DNA of 39,918 nt from positions 20,387,489-20,427,406 of the forward strand of contig CM055094.1 of the NCBI GenBank assembly GCA_029204225.1. The letters are read 5' to 3'. The position numbers were made by a program, and so were the translations under genes. The notes under the pieces are model-generated. The model saw only the letters and a program-made list of their open reading frames with translations, was not told the origin of the DNA and searched no databases. The DNA comes from Diphasiastrum complanatum (lineage: Eukaryota > Streptophyta > Lycopodiopsida > Lycopodiales > Lycopodiaceae). Shown here piece by piece: positions 23,335 through 34,834 of the stretch; position 1 is the stretch's first letter, and the number at the start of each line of letters is the position of its first letter.

Positions 23335-24549
23335 GTGTTGTGTGGAGATCATCACTCCTTTAGCAATGATCTTGCCATCCTTCTTGATGTTACATGTATA
23401 TGTGGCAAACTCCACAATCAAACCATTGTCAAGCAATTGCCCTACACTAAACAAGTTCTTAGTGATACTGAAAATGTAAAGCACTCCATCAATCTTGATC
23501 TTCCTTGAAGATCCCAAGCATAAAGGTATGGATCCTATTCCTTCTATCTTATAAGCATAATTATTTGCTATAAAAATTTATGTGATAGGTCCTTCATAGG
23601 TAGATAAGGTTGAAAAATACTCCCTCTTACTTGTCATGTGGGAGCTAGCCCCACTATCTATCCACCAAGGGTCTTCACCGCTTATGCTTGAAGATGAGAA
23701 ACTTGACATCATGACGAAATCTTAATGAGAGCTCTCCTCTTCCTCTTGACCAAGCTTTTCTTGACTTTGAGTTTGCTTCTTCTTGAAGCACTCCGAGGCA
23801 TAGTGCCCCGTCTCGCCACAAAAGTAGCATTTGATCTTCGACTTATCCTTCTTTGGCTTGCTCGAGCTTTGACTTGCTTCTTCTTGAATGCAACACCTTT
23901 GCCTTTGTATTTTCTCTTCATCTTGATGAAAAGAGCCTTGTTATTTTTTTTTTTGAGGGAGAGCTTCTCCATCCTTGACTTGATGTGAATTCTCCTACTC
24001 TCCTCGACCATGAGGAATCCTTGGAGATCTTCAAGTGAAGGCAACTTGCCCATGATTGCATAGCCTTGCACCAAGTTAGCAAAATCCATACTTAAACCAT
24101 TCAAGATTGGTTGAACAAGTTCACTTTCCTTAATGGAATCTCCTATGTAAGCAAGCTCTTTGTTTAAGTCCTTGACTCTCAGCACATATGGATTTGATTC
24201 TTCAAGGATATCAACCTTGAAGTATTCTTGGATTCATATATCTTTTGAAGAGTTTCCCATGATTCTTGAGCCAAGATGCAAGCACCTACCTCCTTAAGAA
24301 GCTCATGAGCTACATTCATTTTATACAATGGAGAGCAACCTTCCACCTCCTTTTGTATTTTGTAGCTTCTTGAGGGTGAATAGGCTCATCCTCTTCGCCA
24401 CTCACTATATCCATTAGATCTTGTAAAATAAGGATTGATTCCATTCTTAGCTTCCAAATTGAATAATTAGAAATATTCAATATATCATGTGAATCCAAAA
24501 GATATGCATTCATTGATCTCGACTGCCTCCTCCTTGATCTCGACTTCAC
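23335..24549 (-). pseudogene. Ty1/copia gag2 family: gag to protease remnant (copy a)
   Basis: Read on the minus strand. The start is near 24549, with NAYLLDSHDILN and YSIWKLRMESILILQDLMDIV (UBN2-type Gag N-terminus). A frame change near 24310 leads to MNVAHELLKEVGACILAQESWE. A short gap follows, then LRVKDLNKELAYIGDSIKESE and LVQGYAIMGKLPSLEDLQGF, a basic linker, the zinc knuckle in a shifted frame, protease DSG near 23660, and the pre-integrase segment. It ends in the same chimeric GVMIST junction as the block D copies. At least two frameshifts kill it. A run of T near 23943-23954 has replaced text that is intact in copy b. Confidence 0.75.
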
Positions 24550-24860
24550 AAGGATATAGGATTCACCTAACCTGAACCAAAAGGAATCATATGCACATAA
24601 ATATGCCTCTTCAAATCATTCCTACGAGATCAGTTGAATCATCATGCAATAATCAATCCAAATATCTCACAAATCGAACAAAATTGAACACAATCTTGAC
24701 TAGAATTGCATTCACTTGATGAGCACTTGTCAAAAACTTTGGGCTGACCCTAAAATTTAATTTCTAAGATCTCAATAAGTCTAAGAACTAACTATGATAG
24801 TACTAAAGATAAGGATCTACCATCCTTATGATTGATTGAAAACTATGTGGCAGACCTACA
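24550..24860 (-). other. Leader region upstream of gag2
   Basis: Non-coding DNA upstream of gag2 on the minus strand, repeated at about 27078-27390 and 32657-32998. That shared extent suggests it belongs to the element. A word resembling a decayed primer site (ttggtactatgatag on the minus strand) sits near 24796-24812, but it is not a match I would rely on. No LTR boundary was found. Confidence 0.4.
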
Positions 24861-25560
24861 TGGTAGACCTATGTCCCTTTGTGTGAATATTTTCTGGATC
24901 CAAACATCTAGTGTGTGGCTATTAGGCTAGAGATAGCATGATATATTAATCTCAACATCAATTAGAGCGAGCTTCTGATCCATTTGAACACGAAACCTAC
25001 AAGACTATTTGCTTCATGATGTAAATGTGAATCCAACTTTTCAACAATGTGATTCCCTAGTGCACAATGTATCACTATCATCACGTGGCAGAAAGTGATT
25101 CACTTTTGTGCATATGTTCCATAGAGATGTGAGACACTTTACCGCAAATAGGCTTGAAAAAATTGGAAGGTAATTTGGTTGTACAAGAAGCAAGCGTTAA
25201 AGATTGTGCTCTCTTTCTCTTACCTTAAATGGTGCAAAAAGGCTACTAGAATATCGAACCAATAATATCACAAGCTACATTCAAATGTGCTAAGATAACA
25301 CGAAAGTGCAGCACAATTTGCTTATAATAGGCTACTTGCAAATGATCATAATCATGGTGAGCTGCAAACTCGATCTTTGCCATTACAAATTAGCCTACAC
25401 TTGGTATAAATAGCATCATTTCCACCAAAAAGAAACTTTCAGAGGAAGTTGATTTGTAGAAAAACTAGAATTTCAACCTCATAAAACTCTTTAAGAATCT
25501 AGGTCCTTAATTTTCTCATTTGGTGTAGCTATGTATGTAAGCAAATCTTGCTGAACATTA
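24861..25560. other. Spacer within the tandem unit, no gene
   Basis: 24878-25045 matches about 5637-5800 of block D. 25045-25540 has no block D counterpart but recurs at about 27570-28070. Fragments recur at 33180-33337 and 34012-34106. I see no coding frame. Confidence 0.55.
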
Positions 25561-26261
25561 CAAAAAAGTCCCAATATCATGCTTTACTACCATGCTGCCA
25601 TGCATGCTTTTTAGGAAATGCAAACAAACTCTGATGGGAGAAGATTTGATGATGGCACTTCCTTCTTTAGGCATGGTAATGGAATTCAGAAGCTTTGAAA
25701 AGCTATAGCTTCAAATGATTGATTTTCCATCTTTTAGTGGCGATCTATCATTCGCTACGACCATGGTTTATTACTCCTTCGCATCCTTGGACACCATCTA
25801 CATACATCCACCATGGATCCAGAGCGCCATCAATCTCCATTTTCAAAAACCCTAAGCTGCCGAGACATGCTACATTACACAAGAATTGTCACATCTACGC
25901 ATCCTTGGACACCATCTACATACATCCACCGTGGATCCAGAGCGCCATCATCATCCATTTTCAAAAATCCTAAGCTGCCGAGACATGCTACATTACACAA
26001 AAATCGTCACATCTAGCACAAGCCAAATGCTGAGGGGTAGTGCTACTGGAGCTTGTCAAAACCACACATTCAACACCGATTTGGGTTGCTCTCTACTAGT
26101 ACGTTATCGCGAAGAAACATCATCGTCTCCACATCCTATCAGAGCGACATTGCTCCAAATTTTTCCACAAATTTCTAGTCTCCATACATTACCGAGCAAT
26201 ACTCTACATACACTGCTCATAGAGCCGAGCCCCCATACTTTGCAATCATCGTGGACCGAGC
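25560..26261 (+). repeat. Repeat module with minisatellite, tandem unit 1
   Basis: Same family as 6560-7150, cut off at gtggaccgag by the tandem junction. It contains the 118-bp internal duplication. Confidence 0.6.
25780..26015 (+). repeat. 118-bp direct tandem duplication (unit 1)
   Basis: Two units start cgcatccttggac at 25780 and 25898, each ending cgtcacatcta or similar. The same pair occurs in unit 2 of the larger duplication (28306-28541) but is single in block D (6685-6800). Confidence 0.9.
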
Positions 26262-26262
26262 T

Positions 26263-27077
26263 CTCCTCTTCCTCTTGACGAATGTTTTCTTGACTTTGAG
26301 TTTGCTTCTTCTTGAAGCACTCCGAGGCATAGTGCCCTGTCTTGCCACAAAAGTAGCATTTGATCTTCGACTTATCCTTCTTTGGCTTGCTCGAGCTTTG
26401 ACTTGCTTCTTCTTGAATGCAACACCTTTGCCTTTGTATTTTCTCTTGATCTTGATGGAAAGAGCCTTGTCATCTCCATCATTGAGGGAGAGCTTCTCCA
26501 TCCTTGACTTGATGTGAGTTCTCCTACTCTCCTCGACCATGAGGAATCCTTGGAGATCTTCAAGTGAAGGCAACTTGCCCATGATTGCATAGCCTTGCAC
26601 CAAGTTAGCAAAATCCATACTTAAACCATTCAAGATTGGTTGAACAAGTTCACTTTCCTTAATAGAATCTCCTATGTAAGCAAGCTCTTTGTTTAAGTCC
26701 TTGACTCTCAGCACATATGGATTTGATTCTTCAAGGATATCAACCTTGAAGTATTCTTGGATTCATATATCTTTTGAAGAGCTTCCCATGATTCTTGAGC
26801 CAAGATGCAAGCACCTACCTCCTTAACAAGCTCATTAGCTACATTCATTTTATACAATGGAGAGCCCCTTCCACCTCCTTTTGTATTTTGTAGCTTCTTG
26901 AGGGTGAATAGGCTCATCGTCTTCGCCACTCACTATATCCATTAGATCTTGTAAAATAAGGATTGATTCCATTCTTAGCTTCCAAATTGAATAATTAGAA
27001 GCATTCAATCTATCATGTGAATCCAAAAGATATGCATTCATTGATCTCGACTGCCTCCTCCTTGATCTTGACTTCAC
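26263..27077 (-). pseudogene. Ty1/copia gag2 family: gag remnant (copy b)
   Basis: Tandem copy of 23733-24549. It has NAYLLDSHDRLNASNYS, then after a frame change MNVANELVKEVGACILAQESWE, then LRVKDLNKELAY and onward. The basic linker is intact here (LSLNDGDDKALSIK), whereas copy a has a T-rich replacement. It stops before the protease at the tandem junction. The frame breaks shared with copy a predate the duplication. Confidence 0.75.
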
Positions 27078-28084
27078 AAGGATATAGGATTCACCTAACC
27101 TGAACCAAAGGGAATCATATGCACATAAATATGCCTCTTCAAATCATTCCTACAATATCAGTTGAATCATCATGCAATAATCAATCCAAATATCTCACAA
27201 ATCAAGCAAAATTGAGCACAATCTTGACTAGAATTGCATTCACTTGATGAGCACTTGTCAAAAACATTGGGCTGACCCTAAAATTTAATTTCTAAGATCT
27301 CAATAAGTCTAAGAACTAACTATCATAGTACCAAAGATAAGGATCTACCTTCCTTTTGATTGATTGAAAACTACGTGGCAGACCTACATGGTAGACCTAT
27401 GTCCCTTTGTGTGAATATTTTCTGGATCCAAACATCTAGTGTGTGGCTATTAGGCTAGAGATAGCATGATATATTAATCTCAACATCCATTGGAGTGAGC
27501 TTCCGATCCATTTGAACACGAAACTTACAAGACTATTTGCTTCATGATGTAAATAAGAATCCAACTTATCAACAATGTGATTCCCTAGTGCACAATGTAT
27601 CACTGTCATCACGTGGCAGAAAGTGATTCACTTTTGTGCATATTTTCCATAGAGATGTGACACTTTACCGCAAATAGGCTTGAAAAAATTGGAAGGTAAT
27701 TTGGTTGTACAAGAAGCAAGCGTTAAAGATTGTGCTCTCTTTCTCTTACCTTAAATGGCGCAAAAAAGCTACTAGAATATCAAACCAATAATATCACAAG
27801 CTACATTCAAATGTGCTAAGATAACACGAAAGTGCAGCACAATTTGCTTATAATAGGCTACTTGCAAATGATCATAATCATGGTGAGCTGCAAACTCGAT
27901 CTTTGCCATTACAAATTAGCCTACACTTGGTATAACTAGCATCATTTCCACCAGAAAGAATCTTTCAGAGGAAGTTGATTTGTAGAAAAACTAGAATTTC
28001 AACCTCATAAAACTCTTTAAGAATCTAGGTCCTTAATTTTCTCATTTGGTGTAGCTATGTATGTAAGCAAATCTTGCAGAACAT
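27078..28084. other. Leader and spacer of tandem unit 2, no gene
   Basis: Direct copy of 24550-25560 with small differences. No coding frame. Confidence 0.6.
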
Positions 28085-28930
28085 TACAAAAAAGTCCCAA
28101 TATCATGCTTTACTGCCATGCTGCCATGCATGCTTTTTAGGAAATGCAAACAAACTCTGATGGGAGAAGATTTGATGCTGGCACTTCCTTCTTCAGGCAT
28201 ATAAATGGAATTCAGAAGCTTTGAAAAGCTATAGCTTCAAAGGATCGATTTTCCATCTTTTAGTGGCGATCTATCATTTGCTACGACCATGCTTTATTAC
28301 TCCTTCGCATCCTTGGACACCATCTACATACATCCACCATGGATCCAGAGCGCCATCATCATCCATTTTCAAAAACCCTAAGCTGCCGAGACATGCTACA
28401 TTACACAAGAATCGTCACATCTATGCATCCTTGGACACCATCTACATACATCCACCGTGGATCCAGAGCGCCATCATCATCCATTTTCAAAAATCCTAAG
28501 CTGTCGAGACATGCTACATTACACAAAAATCGTCACATCTAGCACAAGCCAAATGCTGAGGGGTAGTGCTACTGGAGCTTGTCAAAACCACACATTCAAC
28601 ACCGATTTGGGTTGAAAGCTCTCTACTAGTACGTTATCGCGAAGAAACATCATCGTTTGCACATCCTATCAGAGCGACATTGCTCCAAATTTTTCCATAA
28701 ATTTCTAGTCTCCATACACTGCCGAGCAATACTCTACATACACTGCTCATAGAGCCGAGCCCCCATACTCTGCAATAATCGTGGACCGAGCCGAGCGTCC
28801 ATACTATGCATTCACTGTGGACCAAGTTGAGCATCCATACTCTACATACAAAGTTGACTGAGCCGAGTCCATCAAAAGTCGACCGATCCGAAGCCCTCCA
28901 CAGTCGATCGAGCCGAGACTCCAGTTGTAA
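28085..28930 (+). repeat. Repeat module with minisatellite, tandem unit 2
   Basis: Carries the 118-bp pair at 28306-28541 and three clear 36-bp units at about 28769-28874, one more than the block D copy, so unit number varies between paralogues. It ends near 28930, where single-copy AT-rich DNA begins. Confidence 0.65.
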
Positions 28931-30905
28931 ATAGATTTTAAAAACCATACTATGGTATTTAAAGATAAGTTTGACCAGATAGTCTCTATTTATGGGGAGA
29001 CTAATGTACTCCCATCAGCGATGGTTTCTTGGTCAAAGTTATGGAAAAACTACATAATTCTAAGTATGAGCTTTTTCATCTTGTTTTCAAATCTCGTATG
29101 CATTGTGATGTGAATGTGTTAACATTCTTTAACGTCAAAAATTAGCCTTTAATGCAAGATTTTAAACAAGAGAGTTCAATGATGTTTTTCCTAAATAACT
29201 AAGATTTTTTGAGGTACATACTTCTAATTATATTGCAGTCCGTTGTTAGCACATAAACAAATTTTTCTGAAATGAAATCTTTGAAATGTTTCAGAAAAGA
29301 GCAAGAACATAAAGATAGATATTCAATTTCAAAATTGCAGAAAACATCAAACAAAAAGTATCATTCACTTTTGATGTTAGGTAAGTATGACCAAGCAAAC
29401 ACAATATCATGGAAGGACTTGTGTATATAAGGCCAAAGATCTGTAATAAAATACAAGTGTAAAAGTGTCTCACATGAATGGTCCCAAACATTCTATTACA
29501 GTAGGGTAAATGTAAAAATATCTTTGCCTTGTTCTTGTGTGTGCTGAGTTGTAGTCGATCCACCGTATTCCTAGTGAGAGTTCTTCTATGCAGATCCTCA
29601 ACATCCTGCGAGCCAGTTAATCCCTGTAAAAGTTTAGTCTTTTAGCCGGTAAGTCCTCTTTTGCACCACTCCCTTGTCCTTTCTTTCCTTTACATCTTGT
29701 ATACTTCTTTCTTTTTCCCATATTTTGTCCAGAAACCACCGAACTAGGGTTGTTTAGGTTGAAAGAACCAGGTCTTTCATTTGAGTTTTGGAAGAATTTA
29801 TCTTGGACAACGAAAAAATTTGGTCTTTTGAGGAGGCGTTCAATCTCTCTGATGTTTTCAGCATCTCCTAAGTTGGCAAGGAGTTTAGCAGAAGGGTTTG
29901 CAGCAAATCAATCATGTGCTAGCGTAAAAAGAGAAAAGTAGGTGTGACTTGACAACATCTCTGACGAGCTTGTGTAGCCAAAGAAAAAAGCCATTCATTT
30001 GATTTTGGAAGAATGCATCAGGGAAAAATTTACTAAGATTGTTCATCACGAAACACGATGACCCAAAAAAAAAAAAAATGACATGAAGACCCATTTTTTT
30101 TTTTTGTCTTTTTTTTTTAATTTTATAAAAAAAATATCCATATTTAAACAGCTTCAAATAAAGATATTGTAATGATAAAAAAAATGTTGTATTTTGCAAG
30201 AAAATTAATCAACCTACTAAAATTTTGTTAATAGATTTTTGTTAATAATTGCGAATTAGCTTATATGAAATAATAATACTATTCAAAATAAAATCATTGG
30301 ACACAACCATTAGAATAACTAAAAAAAACCTTTTTGCTCATTAAAACAAAAGTTTTCAATGTTTTTTTAAAAATTTTAAAAGTGTTTTAAATTACAATTC
30401 TTGTATCAAGAAAAATATTTTTTAAATTATGACAAAATTTTATTCAGTATTTAAATCTTTACTTATATTTAAACATTAAATGATTGCAAATGAAATTATT
30501 TCAAAAAACTTCTTATAAAAACACAACAAAAAATTAAAATATTAAAAACCTGACAGTTCATTACAATTTTAGTTTTGCTAATATTTAAATCATTAAAAAA
30601 CTGCTAAATCTATATTTTTAATACAAACAAATTTAAAAATATTAAATTAATCAAAAAGATTTCAATACACAATATTTCAAGAAATATAAACGCAATTGTT
30701 TTCTAAAATGAAAGAAAATTTATTACTCCCAGAAATCATCAAGATCATTTACATTTTTTGTTTTTTTAAGGAGCCATTGCAGTGTCAATTGGCACCTCTT
30801 TCACAATTTCCTTGACAACTGTAACCACATTTATCCTGAACTAGGACATCAGCAAACTCTCCTTTATTGCCCACTTTTCCACTAGTAGGAGGTTGGGGTT
30901 CTTTT
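28931..30905. other. AT-rich DNA with no supported gene
   Basis: A few short frames (29291-29563 minus; 29750-29941 plus; 29912-30199 minus) lack repeats, motifs or duplicates. 30068-30120 pairs a run of A with runs of T around a short loop (a potential hairpin). 30130-30720 is very AT-rich. The plus-strand frame at 29750, with FEFWKNLSWTTKKFGLLRRR, looks the most protein-like, but I cannot identify it. Confidence 0.5.
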
Positions 30906-31584
30906 TGATAAAAATACACGCAAATAAACCCATTTGATTCTAGAAATGATGGAGAAAGCACCTACTTAAAATCCAAACAAGATCTAGAAGCTAGATTACT
31001 AATCAATGCATTGATTCCTAGTTTATCTTGGCTTGAACTCCATGAATTATCTCCAAAACTCTTCACACATGTGGATGTACGGCTTGCTGTTGCCTGCATA
31101 CTATACCTACAACTCCAATCTCATTCAATGATTATAAAAAATCATAAGCCAATAGCATTCATCAGTCAAATCATAGACTCAAACTAGTCAAGAAGGAAAA
31201 TCTCAATTTTGCTCATAATTGGATGGAAATCCCATCACATATTTATACATGTAGAGCTCGAATTTGAGCGTATTACGGCTTCTATGTAATCATCACAACC
31301 TAACCCTAACATCCAACCTAAAGATCCAGTTGATCCACCCTATTTTGGGTCGATACCTCGAGATCCAAAAACAATGCAAAAACTGCTATTTTAAGATCCT
31401 ACTTTTTTTCTACTCTATCTATGCACTCTTTGGACACATTCCAAAGGTACCATTCCAAAGCTAGGTTAATAATTTGACTTAGAATAAGGTATCCTATGCT
31501 TTTGGCATGTGTGACATCCCACATCATGGCCTCAAAGTCATTTACAAGTGGAATTTATGCAAACTAACTTGTGTAAATTTAACA
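30906..31584 (-). mobile_element. Putative 3' LTR of a copia remnant (about 679 bp)
   Basis: On the minus strand it begins TGTTAAATTTACAC directly after a purine tract (aaggaggag, 31585-31593) and the end of the RNase H frame, as in other plant copia elements. The far end is placed at TTTTTATCA (30906), giving TG...CA ends, but without a second LTR this end is a guess. A TATA box is at 31240-31247. Confidence 0.55.
31240..31247 (-). promoter_or_regulatory. TATA box (TATAAATA) in the putative LTR
   Basis: The minus strand reads catgTATAAATAtgtg in the upstream half of the LTR, a position expected for the U3/R promoter. Confidence 0.6.
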
Positions 31585-32563
31585 CTCCTCCTTACAACTA
31601 GTTTGAAGATAACATAGAATTGCTATCAACCCTAGGGCTGACCTTAACTTCACAAATGCAGCTCTTTGAAGTGGTTTAGTGAGGATATCAGCAACACATT
31701 CACTACTTGCCACATGCTCCAAAGATATCTCCTTAGATTGCACCTCCTCTGACACAAAATGATGAGAGATCTCGATATGTTTCGGTCTTGCATGGAAGAT
31801 TGGGTTGGTTGCAAGGTGTTGGACTGAAATGTTGTCATTGTAGAGAGTTGGAAAATCATCTAAACTTTGCTAAGGATCTTGGAAGTCCTAAGGCAAGCTC
31901 CTCCTTGCACATGATCTACATGGATTTTGAGTCGATGTGGCCAAGTCTTTTGTGCCATAGAATATGGTTGGATAGCTTGGTCTCCCTGGCTAGCATCACA
32001 ATATTAGCATCCACATAGGCATCTAGTTTGAACAATCTTCCAAACCTTATGCCTTTAGCAATGATCTTGCCATCCTTCTCGATGTTACATGTATTTGTGG
32101 CGAACTCCACAATCAAACCATTGTCAAGCAATTGTCCCACACTAAGCAAGTTCTTAGTGATACTAGAAATGTAAAGTACTCCATCAATCTTGATTTTCCT
32201 TGAAAATCCCAAGGATAAAGGTATGGATCCTATTCCTTCGATCTTACGAGCATAATTATTTGATTTAAAAATTGACTTGATAGGTCCTTCATAGGTAGAT
32301 AAGGTTGAAAAATACTCCCTCTTACTTGTCATGTGGGAGCTAGTCCCACTATCTATCCACCAAGGGTCTTCACCTCTTATGCTTGAAGAAGAGAAACTTG
32401 GCATCATGACGAAATCTTCATGAGAGCTCTCCTCTTCCTCTTGACCAAGATTTGCTGGACTTTGAGTTTGCGTTTTCTTGAATAGATGCAAAATAGAAAT
32501 GATTAAAAGACTAGATATCCCACTACCTAGGGACTTGATAAAGCTCAAAACTCGACCTCTCAA
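31579..32563 (-). pseudogene. Ty1/copia remnant: protease and pre-integrase fused by deletion to RNase H
   Basis: Minus-strand order: protease with DPWWIDSG (near 32350-32370; Thr follows where others have Ala), then YISSITKNLLSVGQLLDNG, then KIIAKGIRFGRLFKLDAYVD and LWHKRLGHIDSKSM (GAG_pre-integrase). A stop follows, then KEELALGLPRSLAK. At about 31850 the text jumps to RNase H: YNDNISVQHLATNPIFHARPK, HIEISHHFV, VADILTKPLQ, ending KEEC with TAA at 31579-31581. Integrase core and reverse transcriptase are deleted. This copy shows the normal continuation after KIIAKG that the block D copies have lost. Gag ahead of the protease is replaced by unrelated sequence from about 32480. Confidence 0.8.
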
Positions 32564-33337
32564 TAAGATCCTACCCGATCTTAAGCCAAATCATATCTAG
32601 TAATGTTAACAAGAATGGAAACTAGCATGAATTTGCATAAAAATTGGATGTAGAACTGCCTCCTCCTTGATCTTGACTTCACAAGGATATAGGATTCACC
32701 TAACCTGAACCAAAAGGAATCATATGCACATAAATATGCCTTTTCAAATAATTCCTACAAGATCAGTTGAATCATCAAGCAATAATCAATCCAAACTATG
32801 TCACAAATCAAGCAAAATTGAACACAATCTTGACTAGAATTGCATTCACTTGATGAGCAATTGGCAAGAACTTTGGGCTGACCCTAAAATTTAATTTCTA
32901 AGATCTCAATAAGTCTAAGAACTAACTATTACAGTACCAAAGATAAGGATCTACCTTCCCTTTGATTGATTGAAAACTACGTGGCAGACCTACGTGGTAG
33001 ACCTGTGTCCCTTTGTGTGAATATTTTCTAGATCCAAACATCTAGTGTGTGGCTATTAGGCTAGAGATAGCATGATATATTAATCTCAACATCCATTGGA
33101 GTGAGCTTCTGATTCACTTGAACACGAAACTTACAAGACTATTTGCTTCATGATGTAAATGTGAATCCAACTTATCAACAATGTGATTCCCTAGTGCACA
33201 ATGTATCACTATCATCACGTGGCAGAAAGTGATTCACTTTTGTGCATATGTTCCATAGAGATGTGAGACAATTTACCGCGAATAGGCTTGAAAAAATTTG
33301 AAGGTAATTTGGTTGTACAAGAAGCAAGCGTTAAAAA
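32564..33337. other. Leader and spacer copy (third copy of 24525-25203)
   Basis: From about 32657 the sequence follows the gag2 leader and then the spacer of the tandem unit, up to caagcgttaaa at 33337. No gene is present. Confidence 0.65.
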
Positions 33338-34011
33338 ATGAAGGGGCCTAGACAAATTTTTTCAAGGCTATGTCCTTGGAGATGGCCAATAATCAACTCC
33401 AAGCATCTACGATGAACTACAACAACACTTGGCTTAACACACAAGCTTCAAACTTTCAAGACTTCTTCAGGAACTACAAAGAACATGTTTAAGCTTAAAG
33501 ACAAGTGGATGCAAAAACATCAGTATGTCTTGAAAACTTCCATACATGTGTATACATTGTTAATTTTAGAGCCACATGCAAAGGGGGGTACCATTATGGT
33601 GCATTTTAGAGTAAGGGATCAAGCAAATACTTATAAAACTGGTATAGGGCAAGTTAGACACATTGATAAATTCATGAGAACAAGTTAATGAAGCTCAAAA
33701 AGTCATTTGGGGTGAGATCTTGCCGAGTCCCAATTTGTTACCTTGCTATTTGTGAACTTGCCCCAAGATAAGGTGAAAAAAAACTTTTAATATTAGAATG
33801 ACAACCATGAAGGTATCATAGTTTCAATCGACGTCGATATAATTAAACAACAAAAATCATCACATACATGCAAACAAGATGGCAAGCACTCATCAATTTT
33901 TCTGTGCATGATTCGAGCCGGAGTGTCTTCATGCCCAAATTCCTAGAAATTGGAGATACCGGAACAACAAATTCACATTTTTCTAGAACCTATTGCATCA
34001 TTATTTGATTG
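33338..34011 (+). other. About 670-bp composite insertion in the spacer copy
   Basis: The spacer sequence breaks at gcgttaaa (33337) and resumes at gattgtgctctc (34012), exactly where 25203 runs uninterrupted. The inserted DNA contains 33593-33870, a copy of 6178-6450, flanked by unique sequence. I see no clear terminal repeats or target-site duplication. A 67-codon frame at 33485-33688 inside it is not conserved. Confidence 0.6.
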
Positions 34012-34105
34012 TGCTCTCTTTCTCTTACCTTAAATGGTGCAAAAAAGCTACTAGAATATCGAACCAATAATATCACAAGCTACATTCAAATGTGCTAAGA
34101 TAACA

Positions 34106-34234
34106 CTGGTCCAACCACCACCAACACAACAATCTAGGCAAAGGACCAAGACACGAGTGAAGCGTCATGCTTCATCAGATGAAACAGACTCAGATGATAT
34201 GGAGCTTGACCTCACTAGTAACGTATGTAGTTAA
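34106..34234 (+). CDS. Exon-like open stretch: basic then Ser/Asp-rich C-terminus, unknown
   Basis: 42 codons ending in TAA at 34232-34234, starting where the repeated spacer ends (taacac, 34106). The peptide is Pro/Gln-rich, then basic (RQRTKTRVKRH), then acidic with Ser (SSDETDSDDMELDL), a composition common at the ends of nuclear proteins. There is no ATG, so it would need an upstream exon, and no convincing splice acceptor is visible. It may be the surviving 3' end of a gene or captured gene fragment. Confidence 0.3.
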   Translation: MVQPPPTQQSRQRTKTRVKRHASSDETDSDDMELDLTSNVCS

Positions 34235-34834
34235 CTAGAAGTTGGATAGCCGCAACGCGTGGAGACCGTACTTCAAGATTCTATTTTCTACCATTAACTA
34301 ACATAACTTCTCATGTAAATGCAAATCGTATTGCACATCAAAGTTTTCTTTCCATCTACTCAAAGCGTTCACATCAAAGAAAAACAGTCTTATCGATCTG
34401 AAAATCATAGCAAGAAACTTTGAATATTTTGGACCACAATGAGCGCCAACGTGAATTTTGAAATTCAGAAAATACAAGGTGTGTTGGATCAAATGTAGCG
34501 GCAAGTTTATTTTAGACTTTTGCAATTCAGAAATTTGCAATTTCAACACACATCTATTGAAATAATATTTCGCTTATTTTGCTCATAACAACAAACCTTT
34601 GATTTTGCATATAAAGCAAGAAACTTGGAGTAAGATGGATCAAAAATAGCGCCAAGGTCATTTCAAACTTTTCCAATTAATTTTTTTTATAATTAAGACG
34701 AGTTTTAATAGCTTACAAGATATATAACAAGTTGGTTTTCTACAAGATTAATCTATCGATTATTAAGATGTCTAAATATCATCTCCATATTGATCTTCCC
34801 ACAGAATATGCTCCACTATCAAGAAAAAATCTGA
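34235..34834. other. AT-rich spacer with a degenerate repeat
   Basis: A loose repeat of ggatcaaaNNtagcgNcaag, preceded by aagcaagaaacttNga-like text, occurs near 34405-34530 and 34610-34680. No gene is seen. It could be intronic if the two flanking exon-like stretches belong together. Confidence 0.4.

Larger units (their letters stand above)
23733..28790. repeat. 2.53-kb direct tandem duplication
   Basis: Unit 1 is about 23733-26261 and unit 2 about 26262-28790, with an offset of 2526-2529 bp at several checkpoints (gag2 start 24549/27077; LRVKDLNK start 24185/26714; 118-bp repeat 25780/28306). The junction near 26260 joins gtggaccgag to gctctcctcttcc, with gagc shared by both donors. Each unit holds gag2, its leader, a spacer and the 36-bp minisatellite module. 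Confidence 0.9.

Noticed and set aside
24790-24815. Possible decayed primer binding site and LTR edge for the gag2 family
   Set aside because: The match to TGGTATCAGAGC needs an insertion and several changes, and no LTR boundary could be placed.
29750-29941. 63-codon plus-strand frame with a protein-like stretch
   Set aside because: No motif, no duplicate and no context; at this length in AT-rich DNA chance is a good explanation.
30060-30125. A-run and T-run hairpin as a terminator
   Set aside because: Low-complexity runs are common in this AT-rich stretch and there is no gene next to it to terminate.
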